Below are positions 48,633-58,867 of a DNA stretch of 64,000 nucleotides, in pieces (positions within the stretch are counted from its first letter, which is position 1; each line of letters opens with the position of its first letter). Source of the DNA: Begonia masoniana (taxonomy: Eukaryota; Streptophyta; Magnoliopsida; Cucurbitales; Begoniaceae); contig CM039509.1 in assembly GCA_022432975.1 (NCBI GenBank), positions 3,597,043 through 3,661,042 of the forward strand. Reading direction: 5' to 3'. Both the position numbers and the translations under genes were made by a program. The notes under the pieces were generated by a model. It saw only the letters and a list, made by a program, of their open reading frames with translations. It was not told the DNA's origin and searched no databases.

Positions 48633-49025
48633 GAGCTCGTATCCAGCCACAATCCATTACTCATCAGCTTGAGGAGCAGGTCCTCCTCTGGAGTATCCGT
48701 ACCTACACAGGGAGTTCATCTATGAGCCTAGAGCTCAGTAAGACATGAAATGCAGTGTGCATATACTATGCATGAACATTTCAATACATGAACATTACAT
48801 TACTTACTTTTCACTGGACAGGAAGGTATAAAGTGGGAGGAGGAGCTGCGCAACGGATGTACATGCCACTTTCAGGACATAACAGGAGTACTTGACAGGA
48901 TGCCAGTCCTCGTCCACACTTAACCATACATTTTCTTTACAGGATTTTATCTTACTTTCTTCAAAACCGTGCTGAAAACTTGCATGATGTTACAGGAAAC
49001 GTGTATGCATGAATAAGTGAAATAC
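48633..49025. repeat. Displaced copy of the 50345-50757 LTR segment inside the array
   Basis: Begins GAGCTCGTATCC and ends ATGAATAAGTGAAATACT. It corresponds base for base to the segment at about 50345-50757, which is in the normal LTR position, but it lacks single bases at ten or more places. Confidence 0.85.
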
Positions 49026-50035
49026 TGAAACTTATGCTGACGTCAACCGGAAGACAAAAATTATAAACTGGGCGGAAGACTTATGCTGACGTCAACCGGA
49101 AGACAAAAATTATAAACTGGGCGGAAGACTTATGCTGACGTCAACCGGAAGACAAAAATTATAAACTGGGCGGAAGACTTATGCTGACGTCAACCGGAAG
49201 ACAAAAATTATAAACTGGGCGGAAGACTTATGCTGACGTCAACCGGAAGACAAAAATTATAAACTGGGCGGAAGACTTATGCTGACGTCAACCGGAAGAC
49301 AAAAATTATAAACTGGGCGGAAGACTTATGCTGACGTCAACCGGAAGACAAAAATTATAAACTGGGCGGAAGACTTATGCTGACGTCAACCGGAAGACAA
49401 AAATTATAAACTGGGCGGAAGACTTATGCTGACGTCAACCGGAAGACAAAAATTATAAACTGGGCGGAAGACTTATGCTGACGTCAACCGGAAGACAAAA
49501 ATTATAAACTGGGCGGAAGACTTATGCTGACGTCAACCGGAAGACAAAAATTATAAACTGGGCGGAAGACTTATGCTGACGTCAACCGGAAGACAAAAAT
49601 TATAAACTGGGCGGAAGACTTATGCTGACGTCAACCGGAAGACAAAAATTATAAACTGGGCGGAAGACTTATGCTGACGTCAACCGGAAGACAAAAATTA
49701 TAAACTGGGCGGAAGACTTATGCTGACGTCAACCGGAAGACAAAAATTATAAACTGGGCGGAAGACTTATGCTGACGTCAACCGGAAGACAAAAATTATA
49801 AACTGGGCGGAAGACTTATGCTGACGTCAACCGGAAGACAAAAATTATAAACTGGGCGGAAGACTTATGCTGACGTCAACCGGAAGACAAAAATTATAAA
49901 CTGGGCGGAAGACTTATGCTGACGTCAACCGGAAGACAAAAATTATAAACTGGGCGGAAGACTTATGCTGACGTCAACCGGAAGACAAAAATTATAAACT
50001 GGGCGGAAGACTTATGCTGACGTCAACCGGAAGCA
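49026..50035. repeat. 49-bp TGACGTCA repeat array, second block (about 20 units)
   Basis: The same 49-bp unit as in the first block. The roughly twenty copies appear identical on reading, each with one palindromic TGACGTCA and one CCGGAAGA. Confidence 0.95.
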
Positions 50036-51442
50036 GACAAATGCATGGATAGCTCTAAATTCGAGATATCCATGCATGACCTGAAAAGGAGAACTCAAGC
50101 AAGTTCCAGGAATGTTTTCAAAACATTTAAAATATATAGCTAAAATCTGTCAAATCCAGAGTTGTTAAAATACATCAACAACAGGACTATACATTTCAAT
50201 TTCCAACAAAACTTTTCAACAAAACACAAGATACAACAAAGTTTTTAAACAGAAACCACAAACATCAGAAGAGTTTCTACAAATATGAACTTTACTTCAA
50301 AGACTTAAACCTCTACCAGACTTTATTGACTGCCGCAACCATTCCCAATGAGCTCGATCCACCACAATCCATTACTCATCAGCTTGAGGAGCAAGGTCCT
50401 CCTCTGGAGTATCCGTACCTACAACAGGGAGTTCATCTATGAGCCTAGAGCTCAGTAAGAACATGAAATGCAGTGTGCATATACTATGCATGAACATTTT
50501 CAAATACATGAACATTACATTACATTACGTTTCACTGGACAGGAAGGTATAAGTGGGAGGAGGAGCTGGCGCAACGGGATGTACATGCCACTTTCAGGAC
50601 ATAACAGGAGTACTTGACAGGATGCCAGTCCTCGTCCACACTTAACCATACATTTTCTTTACAGGATTTTATCTTACTTTCTTCAAAAACCGGTGCTGAA
50701 AACATTTGCATGATTTTACAGGAAACGTGTATGCATGAATAAGTGAAATACTTAAACTTAACATTCACAGATGACAGAATGAATACAACAGGAAACAGAA
50801 TATAATGGAAACACGTTTAACTTAAAACATAACCTAAAACCTATCTACCCGAACCAGACCTAGTACCTCCGAGTTGTAGGGCCTTAAGGGCCAACGTAGA
50901 TGCATGAACTTATCTGTGGTCCGAAATGCAGCAAGCTTGAACGCACGAGCACTGTGGTTCACGAACCTATAGCATGCATAAACGAACATAACCCTAAACA
51001 TCACGAAACTAGCAAATAAATAGACTAAAATCGTTTTCTATCTAAGATGATTACCTTAGACCGAAAAGCAGGAGGAAAATCAGAGAAGGAAGAAACTCCT
51101 TGCATTGGTTTTCTTCAACCGAAAGAGAGAAGCAGAGAGGAAAATGAGAGAGAGCAGAGAGTGAAATGTCTCACGTAGGAGGAAGAGAAGGAAAAATGAT
51201 CTTGGCTTCCATAACAAGTTTTGGACAAGTGTCAATCATCTATTTGATTTCTCCCACCAACCTTAATTACTTCCACATTTGCCCTTCCATTGGTTTCTAA
51301 TCAAATTGGTTTGTTTTGATTACACAAGGTTTGGTTTTCCAATTAAACGTCCAAACAAATAAAAGAAAATATCTATTGTATTGATATACAATTTATCCCG
51401 CTTAAATGACCACATGGCAAAAATACCGGGCGTTACAATTCC

Positions 51443-51537
51443 AGTTCCGGTTGTTCGGGTTCTGTCTCCCTTACGCTTAGTTGTGCAATAAAGTCATCTG
51501 GTTGTTTCCTCCTGTGGATGTGAAGTGATTTTGGGCT
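51443..51537 (-). pseudogene. Reina-type protease-RT linker fragment between two insertions
   Basis: A piece of about 95 bp lying between the ATTCC and GGACA duplications. It joins the RT side (47355) and the protease side (56761) of the Reina element. No domain of its own. Confidence 0.75.
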
Positions 51538-51775
51538 GGACATGTAATGCCCCCGAACCCACCCCGGCTCAGTGCGCTACTTTGCTAACTCAAACCGTGT
51601 TTAAAAATGGAATTTAAAATAATTTTCGTAAATTATTCGACTCAGTTTTCAGGTTTTTCGAACCCTTGAAAAATATTAGAAAACGTGCCAAAAATACGTT
51701 TAAAATATGCTAGAAAAAGTCGGGTCAAAACATTTTGGAAATAGGAGAAAAAAATAAAAAACGAAAGTTGGGTGT

Positions 51776-51925
51776 GCTGGGCGCCGCGCGCACGCTGGGC
51801 ATCGCGCGCGCCCAGGCAGCACACCCGCGCGCTCTGCTGCAGCGCGCCGCGCGCGCGCTTCGCGCTCGCCCGTGGCCTATCGATCGGCGCTGGGGGCCGA
51901 TCGATCGGGCCCTCTCGGGTTTCTT
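51776..51925. other. CG-rich block inside LTR
   Basis: Dense CG dinucleotides (GGCGCCGCGCGC, CGCGCCGCGCGCGCGC) and a small palindromic piece (ATCGATCGGC ... GGCCGATCGATCG) in an otherwise AT-rich LTR. Open frames crossing it on both strands are explained by the lack of AT-rich stops. Confidence 0.8.
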
Positions 51926-52587
51926 TGGCCAAAAATGCCCATTTTCCATTTTGTTTCACTTTTCCCCACTTTTCTTCATTTTTCTCCAAGCCAAACACCT
52001 CTAAATCACCTAAAAATTTACCCACACATTCCCAACACCCTCGACTCCATGTCCCATAAAAATCTTTAAAAACCAATTTAAAATGGATAACAAAAAATAA
52101 AGAACGTGAACCCGACGATATTTATTTTAAAACTAAAACGAGCGGCATAACGCCTAAAAGTTCCAAAACCCAAACCTGAACTTAAAACCGGAAATCAAAT
52201 AGTTTCAGATTCTAAACATGTACAGACCAGCTATCCAACAAAAACAACCAAACTCACAGCCATCCCAAAATAGCTAGGAAAATATTTTCAAGACCAAATA
52301 TTACAACTCCCCACCAAACTACCCGAAGAACGTGGTCGTGACGCCCCGACAAGTGCCCGCGCTGGCATGCTCCATACACCACCGACTGCTACCTAGTCCT
52401 GGGCTGACTTGTCTATCTCACCTGGGTAAATATCGTCACCTACACCATAGAACACTAAACTTAAGCCTAATGCTTAGTAAGTAGGGAATAACGAATGCTA
52501 TAAAAAAACACAATGCAACAAATCCTATCACATGCGGTTTCTAATACTTAGTTATGCTCATTTGCCATTCGTTGCTTTAATCATTTC

Positions 52588-53010
52588 ATAAGTCGTATGG
52601 ATCAGGTAAGCTCACATCCTATGATCGTACAGGACGGCCATTCCCAGAACCACCATTACGTATTTTAGCCGGTCATTTCATAAGCCGTGTGGATCGAGTA
52701 AGCTCACATCCTATAATCGTACAGGACGGCCATTCCCAGAACCACCATTACGTATTTAGTCGGTCATTTCATAAGCCGTGTGAATCGGATAAGCTCACAT
52801 CCTATAATCGTACAGGACGGCCATTCCCATAACCACCATTACGTATTTTAGCCGGTCATCCTTCATAGAGGTCCCCTCGGGGTGCTACACTCCAGCACGT
52901 AATCCCGACAAGGCACAGTAATCAAGATTTCGTATTTTAGCCGGTCATCTCTCATAGAGATCCCCTCGAGGTGCTACACACCAGCACTTGTTCCCGACAA
53001 GTCACTCTAA
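52588..53010. repeat. Two tandem repeat families in LTR (about 105 bp x3; about 80 bp x2)
   Basis: GGTCATTTCATAAGCCGTGT-type units recur at about 52582, 52670 and 52762 with CATTCCCAGAACCACCATTA in each. CATAGAGGTCCCCTCGGGGT-type units recur at about 52864 and 52956. Confidence 0.8.
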
Positions 53011-54402
53011 TCAAGAATAATTTTTGTCATTCACTTTATCTGATTACGTTTCACGCTAACAATGCCAAACACTCGTATCTAGCGTAATGTAACTCATGAT
53101 GCATGTTTCAAATATATGTAACACAACACGAAACAAAATAACACAACGCAACACGAAACAAAACAACCAACCATTAAACCCTACCGTTCTATGGTGTAGG
53201 CCTAAGACAACAAAAAGAATTCCACTACTTACCTGGACTCCTGCACGTGTTTGCTCACTTTGGCTAGGCCAAATACTCGTTTGTCAACCTAGCACATTAA
53301 GGAAAATTACTTAGCAACATTCTAAAAATCCTAAACTAAGTCCACTCAACACAATTTAAACAAACGTTAACAACTTAAACCCTAAAATCCGAAATTCCCA
53401 CAATTTCCACCGTCCAACTTCAAACGGCCATAACTCCCTCGTTTTTCAACAGATTTCGACGTGCCACCCCAATCCAGAAACCTCTATACGTCTACTTTCC
53501 ATTGAAACACTCAAATTAACCATCTGAACACCATGGCCAACCCGAATTCATAAAAACAGAATCGGCTACAACAACCAAAAATCTGATTTTTTAACTAATT
53601 CAACCAAACTCCTAAACTTTCTATATAAGCAACCTAAAACAACCTATCTAAATGTTAAACCATGAAAAGTAGCCATAAAACCAGTAAGAGAATGGAAAAT
53701 TCGGAGTTCCCTTTTTAGGGTTTTCCAAACCATCCTAAAACTTAAGAAAACCCACTAAAAACACTACTAATCTACCCTATTATGCATCCATACCAAAACC
53801 CATCTAAAATCTCACCTTAATCTTTGATGAAATGGAGAAGAGATGGAGGTGGAGCTCCTCCCATGGCTGCCACGAAGTTAGAGAGGGAGAGGAAGAAAAA
53901 TATTTCTCTTTTACCCTTTCTTTCTTCCTTTTTAATAAACCTAGTTTTCACTTGTTAAAATTACCACCAAAGTTTCAAAATTCTTAATTTCCACCCCTTC
54001 CCTCATGTCATGTAATCCAATTTTTTCTTTTCTTTTTGACTTTTCTACTTCACTTTTTTCTTCCTTTTTATTGGTTAAATTTTGTTGACTTTTCAAACTT
54101 CTTTCTTCCTTTACTTCATCTTCTTCTTTAATAATCTAACCTCACCTTTTAATTCTCTCATTTCTAACGTGAAGCTTTCCTCTCATTCCCTTTGTTTTTA
54201 CCATTTAATTTACCTTTAGTTAAATTCAACTCCATAATACTTTTAACCACTTCATTAAAGGTTTTCTCTCAATTTATCACTTTAATCTTTTACCATAATT
54301 CTAATAGAATTAATACTTAACATAACCTTAGCACATATGCTAAACCCTCATAACATAACCTATCTAAGGCTAGCACGTTGTAGGAATTTCACGGGTGTTA
54401 CA

Positions 54403-55111
54403 ATCCACCCTCTTTACAAAAATTTTGTCCTCAAAATTTGATGTACCTTAGTTAGTCCTCAACTTATGCACTCAAACTCTCAATTTTGCTGCGGCCTTAA
54501 TCACCCATTAAGCAATAACAATTCCTACATCTCCAGTCCTCAACTTATGCACTCAAACTCTCAATTTTGCTGCGGCCTTAATCACCCATTAAGCAATAAC
54601 AATTCCTACATCTCCCAAGTTTAAATTTCCCAGCTATGCTCTTTATAGCCCAAATACTCATACGTCCATTTACTTCGATTAATCAATTGTCCCTTAAACT
54701 TTAAACCCTTCCAACTTTTCTATTTTCGTCTCTAACACACTTACATAACTCATTCGAGCCCTCAATGTATCTTAAATTTCAATTTTCCCTTCTATTCTGT
54801 CATCTCATTTCTAATTTATCACTCCTACTACTGACTCTTATAGACCTTGATTAACTAAGACATAACATTGATTATTCGTACACTCTACTCATGCTCCAAA
54901 GTTCCTCAAAATAGTATCTGAGTTTTCATAATTACATTAACTACGCTTAAAAATCTGGACTAACTCGTTCCCAACACCTTAAATGATGTACACCCACTTC
55001 AACTTTGATTCCATTAATCTTTTATAACCCTTCTGAATTCAACTTACTTCGAAGTTTACTCACATAATTCCCGTGTGAACTTCCTTCTCTTCACGTCCGA
55101 TATTCTTTAAA
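54403..55111 (-). other. Internal noncoding sequence of the Gypsy derivative
   Basis: Starts with the purine tract (minus strand GAGGGTGGAT). An 81-bp segment is duplicated in tandem (54454-54534 and 54535-54614). No coding signal. Confidence 0.7.
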
Positions 55112-55120
55112 TATTTTTTT

Positions 55121-55286
55121 GAGAAAAGTTCAATTTAGACTCCAACGTATGGGGTCAGTGGCCATTTGGTACGTAACATTTTTTTTGTACCCAATCAAAC
55201 CCTATCGTATAAAACGTTTGCAACTCAAACCCTCCTGTCAATTTTTCAGTTAAATTTGACAGATGAACTCTGAAAATTACTAAACT

Positions 55287-55333
<47 letters not shown>

Positions 55334-56168
55334 CAACAGCGGAGAGTTTTCTCTCTAGATTCATTATGACTGTGTCTTCTTCCTCATTTATTTTCTGAGA
55401 GCCGAACACGTCCAGTGATTTTCGCGGGTCTTGATCTTCATCTTCCGCCATTTTTGCATCCCCCTCGTGTGATTTTGCAGCAAAATGATGTTCTTCTCTC
55501 ATCAATACTCCAGAATTCCGCCTGGTTTCCGTCATTGTTGTACTGGTATGAAGCTTCTTTTTTCCATCAAGAAATTGGGTCCAGATATCCAGTTTCTGCA
55601 GATGAAACTCTTTTGGGACATTATCCAAACATTTGATAGACAAGAAAAAAGGAAGTAAGACAGCTGGAGATTCATTCAAAGCTGCTGTTAAACCCTTTAG
55701 ATATGGCAATGGATCCACTAATCTCAACTGAAACTAGTAAATCTAAACTCTAAATTATATCTGCTAGAAAACCCAAGATTACCATTTCTACAAAGAACAA
55801 CAGAGAAAGCAGAGAATGGCGGTGAAGAAGAAGCATTGCAACAATTCATGGCTTTTTTTTCATTCAAACACGAGATAAACACAAAATAACTGGTTATAAT
55901 GGATGTTTACCTCAATTCCTTGATATCCAACGAGGGAAGGAGTAGAAATGGGGTTGTCTTAAAATGAAAATAATTCCGAGTTTGATGGGCAGTTGATAAC
56001 TCGCTCGTCTAACTACCAGTGGGGTTAGCTTATAATTGAGACAACCTTACATTGCTTAATTCCTATCACAAAGGACAGAACTTGACGCTTGCAAACCCAA
56101 AACTTAAATGCCGATTGCTTTGGGCTTCCATGGAGTTATATACAGAACGATGCAGTGGGGAGAGAGGG

Positions 56169-56212
<44 letters not shown>

Positions 56213-56379
56213 AATTTAGTAATTTTCAGAGGTCAACTGTCAAATTTAACTGAAAAATTGACGGGAGGGTTTGAGTTGCAAACGTTTTATACGATAGGGT
56301 TTGATTGGGTAAAAAAAAAAACGTTAGGTACCAAATGGCCACTGAACCCATACGTTGGGGTCTAAATTGAACTTTTCCC
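55121..56379. mobile_element. Mutator-like element with long TIRs, TSD TATTTTTTT
   Basis: The left arm begins GAGAAAAGTTCAATTTAGAC; the right arm, reversed, begins GGGAAAAGTTCAATTTAGAC. The arms stay about 95% alike for roughly 210 bp and end in a CT/GA microsatellite at 55292-55330 and 56161-56209. Nine-base duplications TATTTTTTT lie at 55112-55120 and 56380-56388. Size 1259 bp. No transposase; non-autonomous. Confidence 0.92.
55340..55727 (-). other. Coding-like insert in the MULE, possible captured gene fragment
   Basis: A minus-strand frame from the ATG at 55725-55727 with non-repetitive sequence (LPYLKGLTAALNESPAVLLP, then LDIWTQFLDGKKKLHTSTTM and EEHHFAAKSHEGDAKMAEDE). It stays open into the TIR. 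I do not recognise the source. It could be host exons captured by the MULE or an unselected frame. Confidence 0.35.
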
Positions 56380-56388
56380 TATTTTTTT

Positions 56389-56755
56389 TTTCCAACTTCA
56401 CACGGCACACTAAAGTCTTAATGAATAACCTTCTTATCCTAAGTTCTCAAATGAAAATTCCTCTCTATTTTACTATATCATCATACACCTATTTATTTCA
56501 AACCATCGTGACACTTCCTTAGTCATTCTAACGTCATCCACGTACTCCGAATTCTCACTATCCAAATCAATCCACTATGCTCTTGAAGTACTAGCTAAAT
56601 TATCATACTTACTTTCATTACACTCAATTTATCCAATTTCTATTTCAGTCATCACCACACACTCTCATTGTCTTAGGTTTGGTGTATGCCCACTTCGATC
56701 CCAACTTATACCTATCTAAGGCTACGCACGTTGTAGGAATTTCACGAGTGTTACA
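56389..56755 (-). other. Right internal remnant and 45-bp LTR stub of the Gypsy derivative
   Basis: AT-rich noncoding DNA continuing the 54403-55111 type. It ends with CTATCTAAGGCT, then GTTGTAGGAATTTCACGAGT and GTTACA, matching the end of the left LTR over about 45 bp. Confidence 0.8.
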
Positions 56756-56760
56756 GGACA

Positions 56761-57227
56761 ACTTGCTGACATCCACTGGGCTGGCATATGGTATTGTTAA
56801 CGGGTGCCCTTCATAATGTACCAGCAATTGTCTATGAGGTGGGTCGAATGTCACTGGGCTGTGCGCGACTACCCAATCGATACCCAAGATTATGTCACTC
56901 CCTCTGAATCTCAAAGTTCTCAACGGATACGTGAAAGCCCTATCATTTTCCAGGTCACCGATTCCGACAACTCCTTACTCACCAGCTTTTCGCCGTTGGC
57001 CACCATGACATTAGCAGATTTTTCGACAATCGGTGATAATCGAAAATGAGCAGCTAGTCTTTCTTTGATAAAGCTGTTAGTGCTTCCACTGTCAATAAGG
57101 ATGGAAATCTGTTGATGGCCAAGCTACCCGGCGATTCATACTGTAGCATTAGTTGTCTGGTCAGTGAGAGCGTGGAGGGAAACTTCTAAGGGAGAGGTTT
57201 TGTTGGTGTTATCTGGCTCTTCGTCGC
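56761..57227 (-). pseudogene. Protease of the Reina-type element
   Basis: The minus strand shows LIDSGSTNSFIKERLAAHF at about 57096-57040 (active-site Asp-Ser-Gly kept) and DIILGIDWVVAHSPV at about 56890-56850 in another frame. It is interrupted by the 51543-56755 element. Confidence 0.82.
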
Positions 57228-58173
57228 TCACAAGTTACCCTTCTCGTCTTCTACTAGATCCACGATGAGAACATTTAGTGTCCGGTTCTTGCAAACGTGT
57301 CCTACAAAGTATTTTTCATTGCACTTGAAACAGAGGCCCATTTTTGGTTTAAGCTGGAGATCAGCTTGCGGGATTTTCTGCATCCTGTAGGGCGGCTTCG
57401 TGATTTCTACCTCGTGGTGGGGAGTGTTCGTCGAAAATGCCTTAGGGGGTTCTGCCCACTTTGAGTGCGGTAATTGTCGGACTGTTTTCCACCCCTTACT
57501 CAGTACCCCCAGAGCAGTCTCTTGAAGGGCGGCCACTTCTATTGCCTGTTCGAGAGTCGAGGATCGGGCGATTTTGACCATCGCCCTTATTTCTTTTTTC
57601 AACCCAGTGGTGAACCCTGCAATCCAGAAGGACTCGGGCATTTCTGGCAAATGAGGCTGAGCTTGAGCTTTTAATTCCTCAAATTTTTCCAAGTAGTTGG
57701 AGATGGTTCCTGTTTGGGTAACCTTACTGAGTGTCTCTAATATATCTTCTCCTGGGTTGGTTGAAAAATGCTTGCACAGTGCCGCTGTAAATTGCCTCCA
57801 GGTAACCTCGGGTTTCGTCGCCACCCACCCGTGATACCACACATCCGCTTTCTCTCGTAAAAAGAGTTCTGCCATTTCTAATTTTTGATTCTCAGCTGTT
57901 CGATGTAAGTCGAAGTATCTATCCACTTTCCTCACCCACTCTTGGGGATTATCGCCCATGAAATACGGGAGTTCGAGCTTTGGAAATCGTAGTAGTTGAT
58001 GGTCGTAATGTGGGTGCTCTACTTGTGTTGGCGGTTAGAATGGTAACCTCGCCGGTGGTCGTGATTATTTTGGTAGGGGGTAGCGATGAATCGCTAGATA
58101 TCGGTGGGGTGCTCGAAGACGGAACAGGAGAATCTCCCTTTACCTGTTGTTTTTGCCAAGTATCAGTCGCCAT
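57228..58173 (-). pseudogene. Gag of the Reina-type element
   Basis: The start MATDTWQKQQVKG at 58173 is followed by a frame change near 57955. The long frame 57959-57228 has the gag core (WVRKVDRYFDLHRTAENQKL, ADVWYHGWVATKPEVTW) and an altered zinc knuckle (CFKCNEKYFVGHVC, one residue longer than the CCHC spacing). Confidence 0.85.
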
Positions 58174-58451
58174 TGGTTGTTTCTGCCCCCGTCTCTAGCT
58201 TGTTTTGAGCAATTCTTGTCAATAAAGACATCATGGCGTCCTGCTTTACGGTGGAATCTTGCATATAGGTTTTGAGGGTTTGATCTAAACGTTTCTGCTC
58301 GACTTGCAGTTCCTAGAAGTTTTGCTCAGAAGCAGCTAGTTGAGTGGTGATTTCTGTGACCACCTCCTGCAACTCCTAGTACCCCCGTTAGCTTTTTCAT
58401 TGTTTCTTCATTTGTCTTCGCTCTGGTTTCCGCTATTTTCTGATCGTAGCT

Positions 58452-58463
58452 GCTCTGATACCA
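58452..58463 (-). promoter_or_regulatory. Primer-binding site of the Reina-type element
   Basis: The minus strand reads TGGTATCAGAGC, two bases from the 5' LTR; initiator tRNA-Met type. Confidence 0.9.
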
Positions 58464-58465
58464 CT

Positions 58466-58761
58466 TCTTGTGACAACAGCAATATGATCGAAAAGAAAAA
58501 GTCTACCTATCTTCCAGAGAACCGATTACAGAGAATAAGAGAGAAAATACGAGAGAGAATATAGTAAAAACAACAAATTAACAATCCGTCCTCTCACTCC
58601 CGCGCTACTGGCTTTATTTGCTTCCTTCCTCTTTTAACAGATTGGACACGTCAGCTGAGGGTTCAACCGTAACCGGGTTGGGCTCGGGTTTTCCGGGTGC
58701 TGCTGCGTTTCCTTTTAGTGGCCCAACTGCGTAGCTCATCATAAAGGTCTCTTCCATGACA
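58466..58761 (-). repeat. 5' LTR of the Reina-type element (296 bp)
   Basis: Counterpart of 44210-44504. It ends TTCCATGACA at 58761 and is followed by TSD TAAAA. Its transcription would run leftward, away from the host gene, but it sits only 102 bp from that gene's start codon. Confidence 0.9.
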
Positions 58762-58834
58762 TAAAACCAAGTCGGGTTGGTTAAATTTGCAGTCCGGCCT
58801 GGGTGATTCAGCGTTAAAACCCTGGACTGTCAAC

Positions 58835-58867
58835 ATGGCGTCGCGGAGAACCAAAACAAGGAGATGA
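58835..58867 (+). CDS. Upstream ORF of 10 codons overlapping the pseudouridine synthase start
   Basis: ATG at 58835 (AACATGGCG, a good plant start context) encodes MASRRTKTRR. It stops with TGA at 58865-58867, overlapping the main ATG (58864-58866) as ATGA. If this uORF is in the mRNA it should limit main-frame initiation or work by re-initiation. Whether it is inside the transcript is unknown. Confidence 0.45.
   Translation: MASRRTKTRR

Larger units (their letters stand above)
47361..51437 (-). repeat. Solo LTR 2 of a Tekay-like chromovirus (4077 bp), TSD ATTCC
   Basis: TGTGACAGCCCC to CCGGGCGTTACA, with ATTCC at 47356-47360 and 51438-51442. No coding region inside. The start (ACCCGATCGGGGTCC) closely matches solo LTR 1, so both belong to related families. 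A large part is made of 49-bp tandem repeats. Confidence 0.92.
51543..54402 (-). repeat. 3' LTR of the Gypsy derivative (2860 bp)
   Basis: TGTAATGCCCCCGAACC to CGGGTGTTACA. Features include a CG-rich block at 51776-51925, the AATGCTTAGTAAG word shared with other Tekay-like LTRs (about 52470), and tandem repeats at 52588-53010. The sequence after it (ATCCACCCTC) is a polypurine tract on the minus strand. Confidence 0.88.
51543..56755 (-). mobile_element. Internally deleted Gypsy derivative, TSD GGACA
   Basis: GGACA flanks it at 51538-51542 and 56756-56760. The left LTR is complete (51543-54402) and a purine tract follows. The right end has only the last about 45 bp of the LTR, ending GAGTGTTACA. 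No gag or pol is seen in the internal sequence, which also holds a MULE. The element therefore lost most of its 5' LTR and all coding sequence, or was a noncoding (LARD-like) element that then lost LTR sequence. Confidence 0.85.
44210..58761 (-). mobile_element. Reina-type Gypsy chromovirus with two nested insertions, TSD TAAAA
   Basis: LTRs at 44210-44504 and 58466-58761. TAAAA occurs at 44205-44209 and 58762-58766. On the minus strand: primer site, gag, protease, [element 51543-56755], linker, [solo LTR 47361-51437], RT, RNase H, integrase, chromodomain, purine tract. Without the nested insertions and their TSDs the element is about 5.2 kb, the usual size of Reina elements. LTRs differ at roughly 5% of sites by eye. 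Gag-pol is broken. Confidence 0.92.

Noticed and set aside
47780..50035. Regular repeat array that might suggest a CRISPR-like locus
   Set aside because: The 49-bp units are head-to-tail without unique spacers, lie in an LTR of a plant genome, and have no associated genes.
51642..52076. Several open frames on both strands, rich in Arg, Ala and Pro
   Set aside because: They cross the CG-rich block, where stop codons are rare, and lie inside an LTR; none has a recognisable domain.
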